Below, piece after piece: positions 20,975 to 31,781 of a stretch of DNA of 64,000 nt. The DNA is from Loripinus fragilis (Eukaryota > Mollusca > Bivalvia > Lucinida > Lucinidae). The DNA lies in assembly GCA_964019695.1 (NCBI GenBank), contig OZ026530.1, forward strand, positions 29,556,690-29,620,689, given 5' to 3'. Every line of letters starts with the position of its first letter. Within the stretch, counting starts at the first letter, position 1. The translations under genes were made by a program, and so were the position numbers. Below the pieces are notes generated by a model. It saw nothing but the letters and a program-made list of their open reading frames with translations, was not told the DNA's origin and ran no database searches.

Positions 20975-21733
20975 CTGTAATCAAACATCAATTAGTGAAT
21001 CAAGAAGAAAACTAAATTGTATAATATTATAGAATTGATGTCACAAAGGAATGGGGCGATCAGGTAGGAACTTCTTGGCCTTTTTGAGATTGGGGCTTCG
21101 CCCCTATTGCATTGAGTTTTATCAAAATAAAGCTAAAAACTGGGATTTTTAATATATCCATTAAAATTAAGAATGAGTAAAATTTTACTTGTCACCATCA
21201 TAGATATTATATTTTTGCATAAAAAGCCGTGTCCTAAGCTATTAACAACCATGTTTTAACCGGCAAAAACCCATGTATTAATCAGTTGATGCACGGCTTT
21301 TGTACTTTACATAACCGAATTCTAGGCCGTCACAAAAATTGACGTCATCAACAGTAACGTGGTACTGTTAATATGGTAATGTTTCACAGTTTGACATTCA
21401 TATCATTAAAGGATCATTTTGTGTAGTGAGAAATAAAACTTTTCACCAATCTTTCCCAAGTTCATTTTAATACTATGGCATGACGTTTATGTGCTGTCAA
21501 AAGCAATGGTTTCTACATTTTGATTGGCTATATTCTAACAGGGCTCACCCTGCCATTAGCCATTGTAGCCATTTGCTTCTAAAAATGCAGGGCGGCTACA
21601 AATATAAGTATTTCGCTAAAGGTACAGTCTAGGTGGTTCAAAATTTACATATTTGCGAAAAAGTGTATTTTGATCGGCTTTTGGATTTCAAATACTACTT
21701 TTATTATACCTTCACACTTTATTATTGTGCCAT
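20975..21733. other. prune intron sequence; no exon seen
   Basis: No splice-bounded frame. A GCATAAAAAGCCGTG / CACGGCTTTTGT pair (about 21216-21303) could be a small fold-back of roughly 90 bp. Confidence 0.45.
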
Positions 21734-21910
21734 AATTTACTCTTTGGATGCTGGATTTTTTCAATACCATATGTGTGTCAAACAGTTTGGATCCAGATCA
21801 GGCCCGACATTTTGTCGGGCCTGATCTGGGTCCAAACTGTTTCCAAAGGTTATCAGCATTATTATTATTATTAACAACAAAAGTCGACACTAGCAGGCAA
21901 AGAATTAAAT
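21734..21910. mobile_element. Family B MITE with a near-perfect central hairpin
   Basis: Ends TTTACTCTTTGG and GGCAAAGAATTAAAT are inverted. The centre at about 21779-21843 pairs AAACAGTTTGGATCCAGATC with its complement around GCCCGACATTTTGTCGGGC, roughly 30 bp per arm. It sits in the prune intron. A small AT-only (ATT) run lies at 21859-21872. Confidence 0.8.
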
Positions 21911-22061
21911 ACAAAACTTGTTGATGCTACTTTCCGTCAAAAACCTTGGCTAAAGTGAATTTCATTTGGCTCCAACTTTAAAGTGTTGGCTACAACAAAT
22001 TCTGAGTCAGGGAAAGCCCTGTCTAAGGTAGACTTGTGCAGTTCTAGAAATATCACCTTAC

Positions 22062-22169
22062 CTTTTTATTTAAATAGTAGGAGTAGGTTAAAGCTGCTGC
22101 AGAGGAGTCAAGGTCACATGATTCGTTACCAATGACAACATGAACTAAATTGACCTTCGCTAGATTTTT
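22062..22169 (-). CDS. prune: prune-family DHH phosphoesterase, upstream exon
   Basis: The minus-strand exon is bounded by ATTTCATTTCAG before 22169 and GTAAGG after 22062. It is 108 bp, 36 codons, phase 0 at both ends. The translation includes NLVHVVIGNESCDLDSSAAA and ends YSYYLNKK. The GNE-x-C-DLDS segment is DHH motif I, which carries metal-binding Asp residues in the family. The frame joins directly to the exon at 20697-20974, and LPVLNI follows at the usual distance. The initiator exon, expected to add only a few residues, was not identified upstream. Confidence 0.85.
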
Positions 22170-22675
22170 CTGAAATGAAATCAAAGTATGCATGAACTGT
22201 TAAACAGGCATGGTATGCATGAAAAAGAATGCATGGACAGTGTATAAATATTCAAAGCTGATAATTTCGGAATTTCTAAATTTCTAATAAGTGGGATAAA
22301 ATCAACACATTTTTTTTACTGTAACATGTTTGGGAAATGTCTTCATTCTTCAGACAGTAAACAAATACCTTACTAACACAGAAAAATATTTAACACAGTT
22401 ATAAATTACTAACACAGTTAAAATTTCATAAATCATCAAAATCAAATATTTAAAAAAAATCCATTTGGCAGGACCAAATTCGCACCTTTGTAATCAAGCT
22501 CTTTGATCTCTTGAAGTAACCATTATAAAATGGTGTGCCCCTTGTTGTAAAGATATGTATTTTTGTAACATTTAAACATGCACAGAAGGGTCACAGTATC
22601 ATATACATAGGCAGCTTCATAGGCACATATACAAAGAGCTTTGCGCGGAAAATTGTGATTGTTTTCTTGTCAGTA
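22170..22675. other. Intron sequence; no exon seen
   Basis: AT-rich; a short repeat of TTTAACACAGTTATAAATTA / TACTAACACAGTTAAAATTT occurs near 22389-22430. The short first exon of prune could lie here or further upstream but cannot be picked out by eye. Confidence 0.4.
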
Positions 22676-22896
22676 CAACTCTTTGCATACTGGGTAATTT
22701 TTCATGTTTTTGTTGTCTTCTGCTGACTTCTTTTCAAAATTAACTTTTTCATAAAAATTATTTTAGGAGGACTATCAGAGAGTCAAACAGTTTGTATCCA
22801 GATCAGGAACGACATTCTGTCGGTCCTGATCTGGATCCAAACTGTTTGCAAATGTTATCAGCTGACTCCACAATCACCGCTAGCAAAAAAAGAGTT
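22676..22896. mobile_element. Family B MITE, complete copy
   Basis: Ends AACTCTTTGCATACTGGG and CGCTAGCAAAAAAAGAGTT are inverted. Subterminal TCTTCTGCTGAC and ATCAGCTGACTCC arms and the hairpin CAGATCAGGAACGACATTCT / TCGGTCCTGATCTG are present. It lies in the presumed prune intron or 5' region. Confidence 0.75.
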
Positions 22897-22899
22897 ATG

Positions 22900-22990
22900 T
22901 GAATTGGGTGCTCAAAATAACCATCTTATTAAGACAGGTCTTTAGAGCAATCACAGAAAATAAGAACATTATGCTTTGCTTGAGAAAGAA
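22900..22990. mobile_element. Family C fragment, reversed
   Basis: GGGTGCTCAAAATAACCATC, TTATTAAGACAGGTCTTTAG and GAGCAATCACAG resemble a mutated core and one arm of family C. The outer parts are lost. Confidence 0.45.
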
Positions 22991-23038
22991 AAAAACTAAT
23001 TTTCTTGAATTTTGAACACTACCAGTTAAATTGCAGAG

Positions 23039-23394
23039 CGTGGATTTTTTTGCATATTTTGGGAAAGGGTCCCAGGGCCTTTCAGATTGGGAAAAATAGC
23101 ATGGTAACACCTTAAATTGGGAAATTTGCTACAGTGCACAATTATGTCATTCTTTGGTCAATAAAAAAAAACAAATTAGCCATTACACATACTTTTGCCA
23201 TGAAATTGAAGGTGAAATAAGATGCAGTGGTAGTAGATTGTCACCATGTAGCTTGTGTGTATGGTGTCTGAATCCTTAAAAAAAATGTTTTTTTGAAGAT
23301 TGCCAATTTTTTTAGAATTGGGAGAATAGCACCTAAATTCCATTGGGAATGGGGCCGAATTTCGGCCATTGAGAATACACCAAAAAAATCCCTG
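23039..23394. mobile_element. CAGGG-ended MITE, copy H2 (reversed)
   Basis: The right end is AAAAAAATCCCTG and the left end GTGGATTTTTTTGC is a decayed inverse. Internal TTTCAGATTGGGAAAA, AATTGGGAAATTTG and GGGAATGGGGCCGAATTT are the reverse of segments in H1 at 13764-14105. Confidence 0.65.
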
Positions 23395-23519
23395 CAGAAC
23401 AAGATTATTTGGTCAGGACTGTCAATGTCAACCAGGAAATGTTAAAAATGCAACTAGAGAAAAAATGTTCAGCACTCTAGATTTATAGAAATATAAAAAA
23501 AGAGCCTCCTTTTCTAAGT

Positions 23520-25889
23520 CAGGGATTTTCCTGTCAAATATCGGCCCCTTCCCAATTGAAAAATGAGCAAAAACTTCCCAAAATGGTGTATAAATTCCAA
23601 ATATCCCAGATTTCATGAAAATTGGACCAAAAAAGCAAAGTTACAGATGTTTACACGCAAATCATGATGCAAATCGTCGGGAGTAATTATAAAAGCCAAC
23701 TTAACTTGTAATCGATTACTTTTTTCAGTAATCATTAAGTAATCTGTAATCGTGGATTTTTATGATTACAAGTGATCATAGCATATTCGAATATATTGCA
23801 AATAGCCTGTAATCACGTTTACTTTACAATTACTTTTGCTTTTTTACAAAAATAAATATAATAAATTGGTTTTTAAATTGAGTGTACAGTGATGGTTACC
23901 GGCTACAATTATAGATTAAAGTGAATAAGTATTGTTTAAAACAAGATTGAAGAAATTTTAATTTGCTACCAAAATAGATCAAAGATATTAAAGTTTGTTT
24001 TCAATTAAACTTGCTTTTCATGAAAATAATTGTCAGATGGAAGAAAAACTCAATAGCTTTAAACGAATAATTGATCTAGAAGACAAACAGCATAGATTCT
24101 GATCAGATGTTGCATGATGCAGTGACTGATTATGGCTGGCACTGTTTGTAATGTCTTCAAATATAAAATGAAGCATGTAATTTTTAAGATCTAGGTTTTT
24201 ATTAATTTAACTATTTTCCTTATTTCATGGTAGCATTTTATGGGATTCACTAAGACAGATTAATTGAATAGCCCACCTTTCTTCATGATATGTAGTTACC
24301 CAAATATAAACTACCTTGACCCTTTCCATGCTAAGAGTTTAGGAAAAATATATAACAGGCAAGAAAAGGTCCCTTGAATAGTAATATAGGTGGATAGTCT
24401 AGAGTTAAGCTAAGATAAGACATTATTTAGTAAGATACATTTTTAAGTTGAAGCATTTTCTTTCCAGTTGAACCATTCAGAAAATATAAAACTTTGGTCA
24501 ACTTTTTTTCAGTGCTGACAAATGAAGTAAGGTCAATTTTCTTTAGTTTCTGTTTAATCCTCAAGACACTTTTATGACAATATTGTTTTAACACCTTTTG
24601 GCAAGCTTAACCTTGACCATTTTCCTACTGAATATGATCTCATTTTCAGTTTTGGTTTGATCAGAAGTTCAGGATCTACTTTAGTTTGTCATTCTTTCAC
24701 ATATATGCAACAAAAAAGTCTTCCATTTATCAGATGAATAGTAAGTGAATCATAAAAAAAAGAAGTCTAAATGTTAGTTAATACACATGTAATTATAATG
24801 CAAGTTGGACTTAACTTTTCAGGTGGATATGTTTTATTGTGATAAAATAAGGGTTAATTCAAAATTTCTTCAGAAAGTATATGATCAGAATGCAGTGCTC
24901 CAGATAAGAAAAAATAATTTCTTTTATTAACCAAGTTCAACTTTGTTGTCCTGTATAGCATTTCCTGAAAAATTCTTTCAAGGGCCCACAGAATTGATGT
25001 TTAGAACAAAACAGGTGTTATCTGGTACCTTTTAGATGTGATTTACATTTTTATTTTCATATGTTATATTTATTATTATGACTATTTATTATTGGGCTAG
25101 AAAGACACTGATATTCTCAACATGTACAACTAGCTGTGCTTCACACAGCTATATGCAATTTATTGCTTCATTACTGGAAAGATATTTTCAATAGTTTTTA
25201 TTTTATCTTCTTCGACAGAAACATAAATCTGAAGCACATTGATGGAACCGTGTTAAAAACAGTGGTCAAATCTTTTACCTTGAGCTTTACTGAACTTAAA
25301 ACAGCCAAACTGTAAGGGGGATATCTTGCAAACACATCTAAGATAACTGAGATGGACGAATTCGTATTCATGTTTATATGTGTCTACATGAGACTTTTAA
25401 ATTCTAATGTTTTATTCTATCTTTTCATTCAGTCAGCCTTGTACATGTAGCTTACTAATATCTGAAGGTAGAAATGAGAAACATTGCTTAAGTTTTCCTT
25501 TCTCCAGGATAACATTCTAATAATAAGTCTTCAAATAAAATAAAATTCAATTAAAAGTAATCGAAAGTAATCATAAAGTAATCATGATTACTTTGCAATG
25601 TAATTTGTAATTGTAATCGATTACATTTAGAAAAAAGTAATTGTAATCAGTAATCATGAAAATTGGAATTCCAAAGTAATTGTATTTGTATTTGATTACA
25701 TTTGCATGTAGTCGACCCCATGTCTGAAAGCCAATGCTTTACACTGCTTTAACTTGTTATGGTATTAAGGGATCCAGTTTGTTTGTTTTTTTACTGAATC
25801 AAGTTTTCCCAATTTTGATGGCTTGATTGCTATTTTCCCAAATTCAACAGGCCCCTGGCCCCGACTTAAGAAAGATAAGAAAATCCCTG
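23520..25889. mobile_element. 2.37-kb CAGGG-ended element without transposase (H3)
   Basis: Ends CAGGGATTTTCCTG and ATAAGAAAATCCCTG are inverted, with AAGT outside both (23516-23519, 25890-25893). The terminal parts have the CCCAATTTG-type sequence of H1 and H2. Between about 23705 and 25720 sits AT-rich sequence whose two edges carry clusters of GTAATCGATTAC and TAATTGTAATC motifs, which looks like a second element nested inside. No frame longer than about 60 codons is present, so the element is non-autonomous. Its right end is only 10 bp from the splice donor of the exon at 25900-26001. Confidence 0.6.
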
Positions 25890-25899
25890 AAGTACTCAC

Positions 25900-26001
25900 C
25901 AATAAGGTCTTTGAGTTTTGAAGGAACACCTCCATGAATTTCCAGCAATACTACTCTCTGGTAAAAGTATTCAAAAATACGTGTTTCTGCTGTTTCACAG
26001 T
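25900..26001 (-). CDS. Internal exon of an unrecognised gene
   Basis: The minus strand has acceptor TTATGTTTTTCCAG before 26001 and a strong donor GTGAGTACTT after 25900, enclosing 102 bp. The only open frame reads CETAETRIFEYFYQRVVLLE then IHGGVPSKLKDLI, with one base carried in at the start and one carried out at the end. It cannot join directly to the prune exon at 22062-22169, because that exon starts in phase 0. It is either an exon of a separate upstream gene or is separated from prune by an unseen exon. Product not recognised. Confidence 0.6.
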
Positions 26002-26315
26002 CTGGAAAAACATAACAAGGCCAGAATATTTTTATTAGTTAATTTACGAACTCTCCTACTGTAATTTTCCGGAAAGTAGGAAAAAAATAAAAGGACCTCG
26101 GACAGTCTTAATGAAGGATTGCCCATAAAAATGACCAGAGAAAAGTTTCAAAGAAAATGATATTTTTTCTATGAAAAAGATAGTAGGTTCAACCCTCGAC
26201 TTATCCACAAAAGCTTTTTCCCATCGAACAAGTACCAATTGAAAAATATGGGTTGAAAACTCTGTTTTTGCTATTCAACATATAGAAAATAGAAAAAGTT
26301 TTACTGAGGTGCTTT

Positions 26316-26406
26316 CCCCCCCGTGACCAAACTAATCCTTTTGCATACAGTTGTAGTTTTACATTTCACACATCATATAAAAACGGCATGTTTGGTCACG
26401 GGGGGG
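26316..26406. mobile_element. 91-bp MITE with 17-bp perfect inverted ends
   Basis: CCCCCCCGTGACCAAAC at the left is exactly inverted at the right (GTTTGGTCACGGGGGGG). The inside is AT-rich with no frame. Confidence 0.7.
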
Positions 26407-26514
26407 AACGCTGTCAAAATGCTCAAAAACACTTTATTATAAAAACTTATTAGAAACTTATTTTGTAAAAACCTGTAGGTAAATATCAATTTGCAATGGC
26501 ATATATCAGGGCTT

Positions 26515-26700
26515 TAGTTATGAGTGCTTACAAAGAAATTAATGGTCTCATTTCTCAAACAAAACATTATATTGTGGGTACTCAAAAGAACCGTCGCAAT
26601 GAGATGGTCCTTTTAAGCACCAAAATTGTAGGTTTAATCTGATGTGTAAGAAAATATTACGATTTTACGCTAAAAACTGTGTTTATCTATAGTCAGGATA
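26515..26700. mobile_element. Family C MITE
   Basis: TCATTTCTCAAACAAAACAT, TATTGTGGGTACTCAAAAG, core AACCGTCGCAATGAGATGGT and CTGATGTGTAAGAAAATATT occur in family order. The downstream CATATGTTT arm has decayed. Confidence 0.65.
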
Positions 26701-27583
26701 CATATATGATACACCTCAGTGCACAAGTCGACTTGGGACATTACAGGTAATAGTCAAAAGTAATTGACAACACACTTCTTTAGATGAAACAATGAAATCT
26801 TCTGAACCCGAATTTCATGCAAACGCATCACTTTCGTCTCAAGTTTTATGCCACAAACATTATATTCACATGTATTTAGGTGAATACTCGACGAAACTTT
26901 GACTTTCTGTGAAATAAAATTTGGTCACAAAAAATACCCCCACCCCCTAAACCCTAAAGTCTTGGCATGATTATGCAATATTTTCAAAATATTTTATTTT
27001 GTTAGATGCACTAAATGTAAGGGTTTTATTTAAGCACAAAACTATAGTTGTCAGTAATGCATTATGCTAGCCACAGGCTGTCAAAATTTGGGCAGATTGA
27101 ATAGGAAACTGTCCGAGGTCCTTTAATTTCTAAATTTTTTTTTTATTTTATCCGCGGACTCTAAATATTATTTGTTTTGTTGAAGAAAAATAATATACTT
27201 TTGAGGTTCTGTCTATGTATTTTTGAGAGTGACACTGTAAAAAGTGATTGTCCTATCCAGATTTTTAGGTAAATGAAAAAATATTTAAAGATTTAATACA
27301 GACTGTTGGTTTACCTATTGCTATTAAATTTAAAAAAAAAAAAAAAATGAAAATATTAAAAAAAAAGCTCTGAAAATGAACAGTTAACTGGTCATTTTCA
27401 GAACTTTTTTATTTATTTTTTTTCCTCCCCCCCGACCCTAAATCTGAAAAAAAAAATCCCGTAAATCAACTAATAAAAAAATTCTGGCCCAAGACACAAT
27501 GTTTAGGATATATCCACTTCTGATTCCACTATATTTGCTTGTACATAATATTCTACTGAATTGGGCATTTTCTGTGCACCATA
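26701..27583. other. No gene seen; low-complexity A/T runs
   Basis: Contains poly-A and poly-T tracts and a perfect-armed hairpin at about 27369-27403 (TCTGAAAATGA paired with TCATTTTCAGA around a GTTAAC centre). No exon-like frame. Confidence 0.45.
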
Positions 27584-27611
27584 ATCATCATCATCATCAT
27601 CGTCATCATCG

Positions 27612-27680
<69 letters not shown>

Positions 27681-27760
27681 ACAGATTTTTGATTAACGTG
27701 CAGGTGCAGGGGCATCATCCACATCAGTGGGCTCCCTTCCAGGTAACTGGCCGGCTGCAC
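27584..27760 (-). mobile_element. LINE 3' end with long (GAT)n tail
   Basis: Sequence from 27684 to about 27757 matches the 3' end of the LINE copies at 13216-13632 and 61514-63471 (on plus: GTGCAGGTGCAGGGGCATCA, then TCCACATCAGTGGGC). It is followed at 27584-27680 by about 30 ATC triplets, which on the element strand are the (GAT)n tail. The His-run and Asp-run frames read through this tract are artefacts. The copy is severely 5'-truncated. Confidence 0.85.
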
Positions 27761-28010
27761 ACAAACAGTACGACAAACAAGTAATTACTATATTTCTCAT
27801 TTGTTGCGGGGTCACCCCCCTGTGCCACGCCCAGTCACGGTGGTTTCATGGAGACAGCCACCGTGAATTCCAGGTAATTCAGCGAGACAGTCGGCGTGAC
27901 AAAGAATGTGGCGAAATTATTGATTTTCAGGAGATGGCATGTTTTATTGCGACACTGTGTCTGTATGTGTCAGAGCGAGAAATTTATGACTATTAAATAG
28001 TTTACTGTAT

Positions 28011-28372
28011 TCCATTTCTGCCCATGGTAGCAAAGTACTAATAGCATATTATGTGCAAAACCCCTCATAGGCTAGCGATCGCCATAATAATGGATTCAGC
28101 TAAATGAAGAATGGATGACAAAGAAATTGGTGTTCAATGAAATTAAACTTCGAAACAAATAAAAAAGGGACACTATTTCTGCGCATGGTAGCAAGGTACA
28201 CTTACCGCATATATGCGCAAAATCCTTCATAGGCTAATGATCGCCATGATGATGGATTCGGCTAAATGAAGAATGGATGACAAAGAATTAAACTTCATCA
28301 TGAAAAAGCGGGCACCATTTCTGCGCATGGTAGCAAGGTACTAAATGAAGAATGGATGATAAAGCAATTGGC
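28011..28372. repeat. Tandem repeat, about 2.4 units of ~150 bp
   Basis: Units begin near 28011, 28166 and 28314 with TTTCTGCGCATGGTAGCAAG-like sequence. The first two continue through TCATAGGCTA, CGATCGCCAT and AAATGAAGAATGGATGACAA. The third is shortened. Confidence 0.75.
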
Positions 28373-29537
28373 CATTGTTGTACATACCACCAGACCCCAA
28401 GTCATTCCTCAGAGGCGAGGCTCGAGTTCGGTACCGCACCCGGAGCCTCCGAGTCTGGGGATCCCGTACCGGACTCCAAGACACTGCATTTAAAATCAAG
28501 GTTGGCAATCGACCGGTCAATATGCATATTGACCAGACCAGAGATTATTACTGGTTTTAACCGGTCATTACTGGTCGGTTGGTGGTCAATTGATCCATTG
28601 GAAAAAACATGGTCGATGTAAAGATACTTAGCATTTGTTATCCCATTTTACTGGACCCTATAAACAGACTTAAAATAGTTTCAATATATCATAATACAGG
28701 CTTAATTGAAAATGTGTTTCAAAAGTTGCTTTTGCTTAAAAATAGGTTAAATAGGCTGTAAAACAAACAAAAGTGAAATGTCAATAGTTTTAGATATTCA
28801 GTCTCATTCAGACTGAATCATTACCATAACTTTCAGTTCCGACTTTAGTCTTGGACTTATTTTCTATTAACCATTAATAAAAATATGTAAAGCAAATGCA
28901 AGTAATGAAAATAAATAAACTTTAAAAGTTAGCTTTTTCAAAGTCATAAAAATATTTAAATCAGCGACTTATTAAATTATAGCAGGTATTTGAAAGAAAG
29001 TACAAAAAAATCAATCAGTACTTCAAAGAGGTCATCCATACATAAAAGTCATGCTTTATTTGTTAAAATTTATGCAAATTGGACTGGCTTCTGACCTGAA
29101 AAGACAAAGGTGTGAAATTTGTAAATAAAACACTAACTGTTGAAAAATATATTAATTTTAACTACTCTAGAACAAAAAAAAAAAACTGTCAAACTGTACT
29201 GGGCATGTCTCTCAGACTTAGGAGGGTGTGTCCAGTTTATAAAACCTATCCAATCACTGAGCTTAAAATGCATTGGCTAATTCAGTGGCATCTGTGTTAA
29301 TATTGAGGTGTGAAAGTGTGGTCATTCTATTATCTGCTGTTATCAGTTTAACCAGGTGTCATAAATTCATAAAAGTTATTGTCTCAAAGTGAAGCAAAAA
29401 GACCCTGCATTGATAATGGTTATTTTATTCTGCCCTTGATGATGAAAAAAGACTAGTATTAGGAAATTAATGCAGAAGTCAGTGCTAAGGTATTAAGATT
29501 GAAATCTCACTGTGAAAAGTGTCAAGAACTGATTCAA

Positions 29538-29720
29538 GTAAGTAAGGGTGCAAAGATCAAGAACCACACCTGACCAAGGATACCAATGGGACTGTGACAA
29601 AGTAAGTAAGGGTGCAAAGATCAGGAATCATTAGACACCACAAACGAGAGCCAAGAGGTCAGCCCTTCCCCAGCAGGTGCCCACAAGGCACAAATAAACA
29701 GGGAAATGTCAGCAGCTTTG
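29538..29720. repeat. Dispersed repeat family G
   Basis: AAGTAAGTAAGGGTGCAAAG occurs twice here (about 29538 and 29600), followed by GACACCACAAACGAGAGCCA and CCCACAAGGCACAAATAAAC. The fuller form is at 35735-35970. It is nested inside the 28491-30170 element. Confidence 0.7.
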
Positions 29721-29894
29721 GAATTTCTCAAACCACCACTTACACAACCACTTTAAATTTTCGGGTAGTCTCTGGTTTACCGGGCGCACTTTATTCTATT
29801 TTTGTTTAGGGTTTTTTACCTTATTGGAATCCGAAAAGATCGTAACAGTGTGGCCTACAGATGATTTAATAGCCCTTACACAAAAAGGAAGCAG

Positions 29895-29955
<61 letters not shown>

Positions 29956-29962
29956 GGGGGGG
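29895..29962. repeat. (GT)n microsatellite followed by a poly-G run
   Basis: About 22 GT dinucleotides pass directly into about 24 G. Length is likely to vary between individuals and to be poorly resolved by sequencing. Confidence 0.95.
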
Positions 29963-30249
29963 CAGCCCCCATTATTTAACAAGCAAAACGCTAAGATTTA
30001 GTCTTACGTCATAAACTGCGCCCTGTAAACCAGAGGTGCGCCAAATTTTCAATTGACCACTCAAATTCGTATTGACCAGTATTGACCACTTTTTGGCGTA
30101 TTGACCGGGGCGGTTTTAAGACCGCTGGTTAAAACTGGGGGTGGTTTCAACCGCCCAACCTTGTTTTAAATACCATTTTGATGCTTGCAAACTTTGTTCC
30201 CCGAACTCGGGTGTTGGTCCTGGCTTTTATTCCTTCCCTCCGAATTCAC

Positions 30250-31560
30250 CGGGAACAAGACAGTGCACCAACAAGACAATTCACCGACACATTTTTTGAA
30301 GACAGTTCACCGACAGATTTGAAGACAGTTCACCGACACTTTTGAAGACAGTTCATCGACACTTTTTTATCACGTTATTGACATGTGGCTCGAATATAGT
30401 CATGTCGCCTAACATTGCGTGGCCCCTAACATTGCGCACTAGCACAAGTGACTATGCCACATTTAATCAGATAAGATCTTTTTTGGATATTTAATATCAG
30501 GTTGCTTTTGGAAAGAGAAAAATTGCAAAAGATTTTCACGTTAAGTTTTCACGGCTGAGCAGGGGTGGATTTCGGCAAAAATTGGCAAATGTTGTTTAAA
30601 ACTTTCTGACCTTAATTTCAAATGCCCCAGGCTTCAAATTATTTAATTTGAATGAAGTCATTGATGAAGTAAATTGTTGAGAACAACCTGGTGTTACTTT
30701 CCCTGGTATAGATTGTAAAAGTAATTCATTAAAGAGAAGTAACTGAAAATTTTGCAGAAAGTGCGCAATGTTAGGAGACTATCTTTGTTATTCTAAAATA
30801 GGGGGGGGGGGGGGGGGCACTTAAAATCAAAATTGCTAGAGATAGGGAAAATATTTTTCATTTCAAACTCTGTGTAAACAAAGCATAATGATTACTTAAT
30901 TTGACTGTGCAAAATATTTCAAGTTTGTTTCTTTCTTATTATATCAAACAGAGGTTAAAAGGCTTAAGTGCGCAATGTTAGGGGCCTTCACCGTAATTGA
31001 TTATTGTGAAGAAATGTGGATGAGCTATGATTTGAGGTGATATGTTGATATAATTTGTTGAGAAAGTGACATTTTGTTTGTCTGATTAATGATTAATAGA
31101 CAACATTTGATTGCTAAATGAAGCTATACTATGTGACCCTATAGCCAATCGTACATTATTTTTGATGGAATTCACCAACAATTCAAAGCATTCCTTTTAA
31201 ATTTGTTCAGGCCTATCTTTTTATTTTTATATGGTTATTTTACGTTAGTGATATAAGACGTATTTGCGCACAGACAACGTAATGATCGCTATATATGCAG
31301 TTGTATGCATGTCTAATAAAATCATATTGCAATAACAAATAGGTAATTTAATTAGTTTAATATTAGGCCATCGTTCATTATAACTTAAATAAATGGTGAA
31401 AATTGTGAAATATCGTATAAATACAATATAAAATTTGTCGATGAACTGTCTTCGATTCTGTCGGTGAACTGTCTTCAATTCTGTCGGTGAACTGTCTTCA
31501 AAATGAGTGTCGGTGAACTGTCCTGTCGGTGAACTGTCTCGATTCCAATTCACCCACGGT
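30250..31560. mobile_element. Fold-back element whose ends are tandem repeats
   Basis: The left block (30250-30368) consists of four or more direct copies of GACAGTTCACCGACA with variable TTTTGAA spacers. The right block (31437-31560) is the inverse, with TGTCGGTGAACTGTC repeated four to five times. Ends built of direct repeats in inverted blocks resemble foldback/Galileo-type transposons. About 1.07 kb separates the blocks, containing a nested element and no transposase. Confidence 0.6.
30421..30986. mobile_element. 566-bp MITE with 20-bp perfect inverted ends
   Basis: GGCCCCTAACATTGCGCACT at the left is exactly inverted at 30967-30986. Extra partial copies of CCTAACATTGCG (30406-30420) and GTGCGCAATGTTAGG (30761-30775) lie just outside and inside. 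A poly-G run is at 30801-30817. It has no coding capacity. Confidence 0.7.
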
Positions 31561-31781
31561 CCGAATCGTGTTGTCAAATAAAATACTATTTGTTTCAGAC
31601 TTCTCTTAAAAATGAACAGCCATGTATTAGGGATGAACGACTTTGAATATTTAAACCTACAAAAAGGTCCTTGCTTTTCCAAAAAACGGTTGAATATGTG
31701 GCCGCAAACTGTGAACCAGAAAACATAGACTCTGGTGATAAGACTGCCGTGTTGTATGAGGTATACCTAATCGCCGAAATC

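Larger units (their letters stand above)
28491..30170. mobile_element. 1.68-kb element with inverted CAAGGTTGG ends and GACCGGT-type subterminal repeats
   Basis: The left end reads TTTAAAATCAAGGTTGG and the right end CCAACCTTGTTTTAAA. Inside each end are clusters of TATTGACC, GACCGGTCA and CTGGTTTTAACCGG motifs in inverse order. The flanking TTTAAA on both sides may be the target duplication. The interior holds a family G repeat and a GT/G microsatellite but no transposase. Confidence 0.55.

Noticed and set aside
27499..27760. His-run (plus) and Asp-run (minus) open frames
   Set aside because: Both translate the (ATC)n tail of a truncated LINE.
28352..28621. 89-codon plus-strand frame
   Set aside because: It runs from a tandem repeat across the left end of the 28491-30170 element; no recognisable motif.
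31245..31682. 145-codon minus-strand frame
   Set aside because: Its centre translates the tandem GTTCACCGACA block of the foldback element, so openness comes from the repeat.
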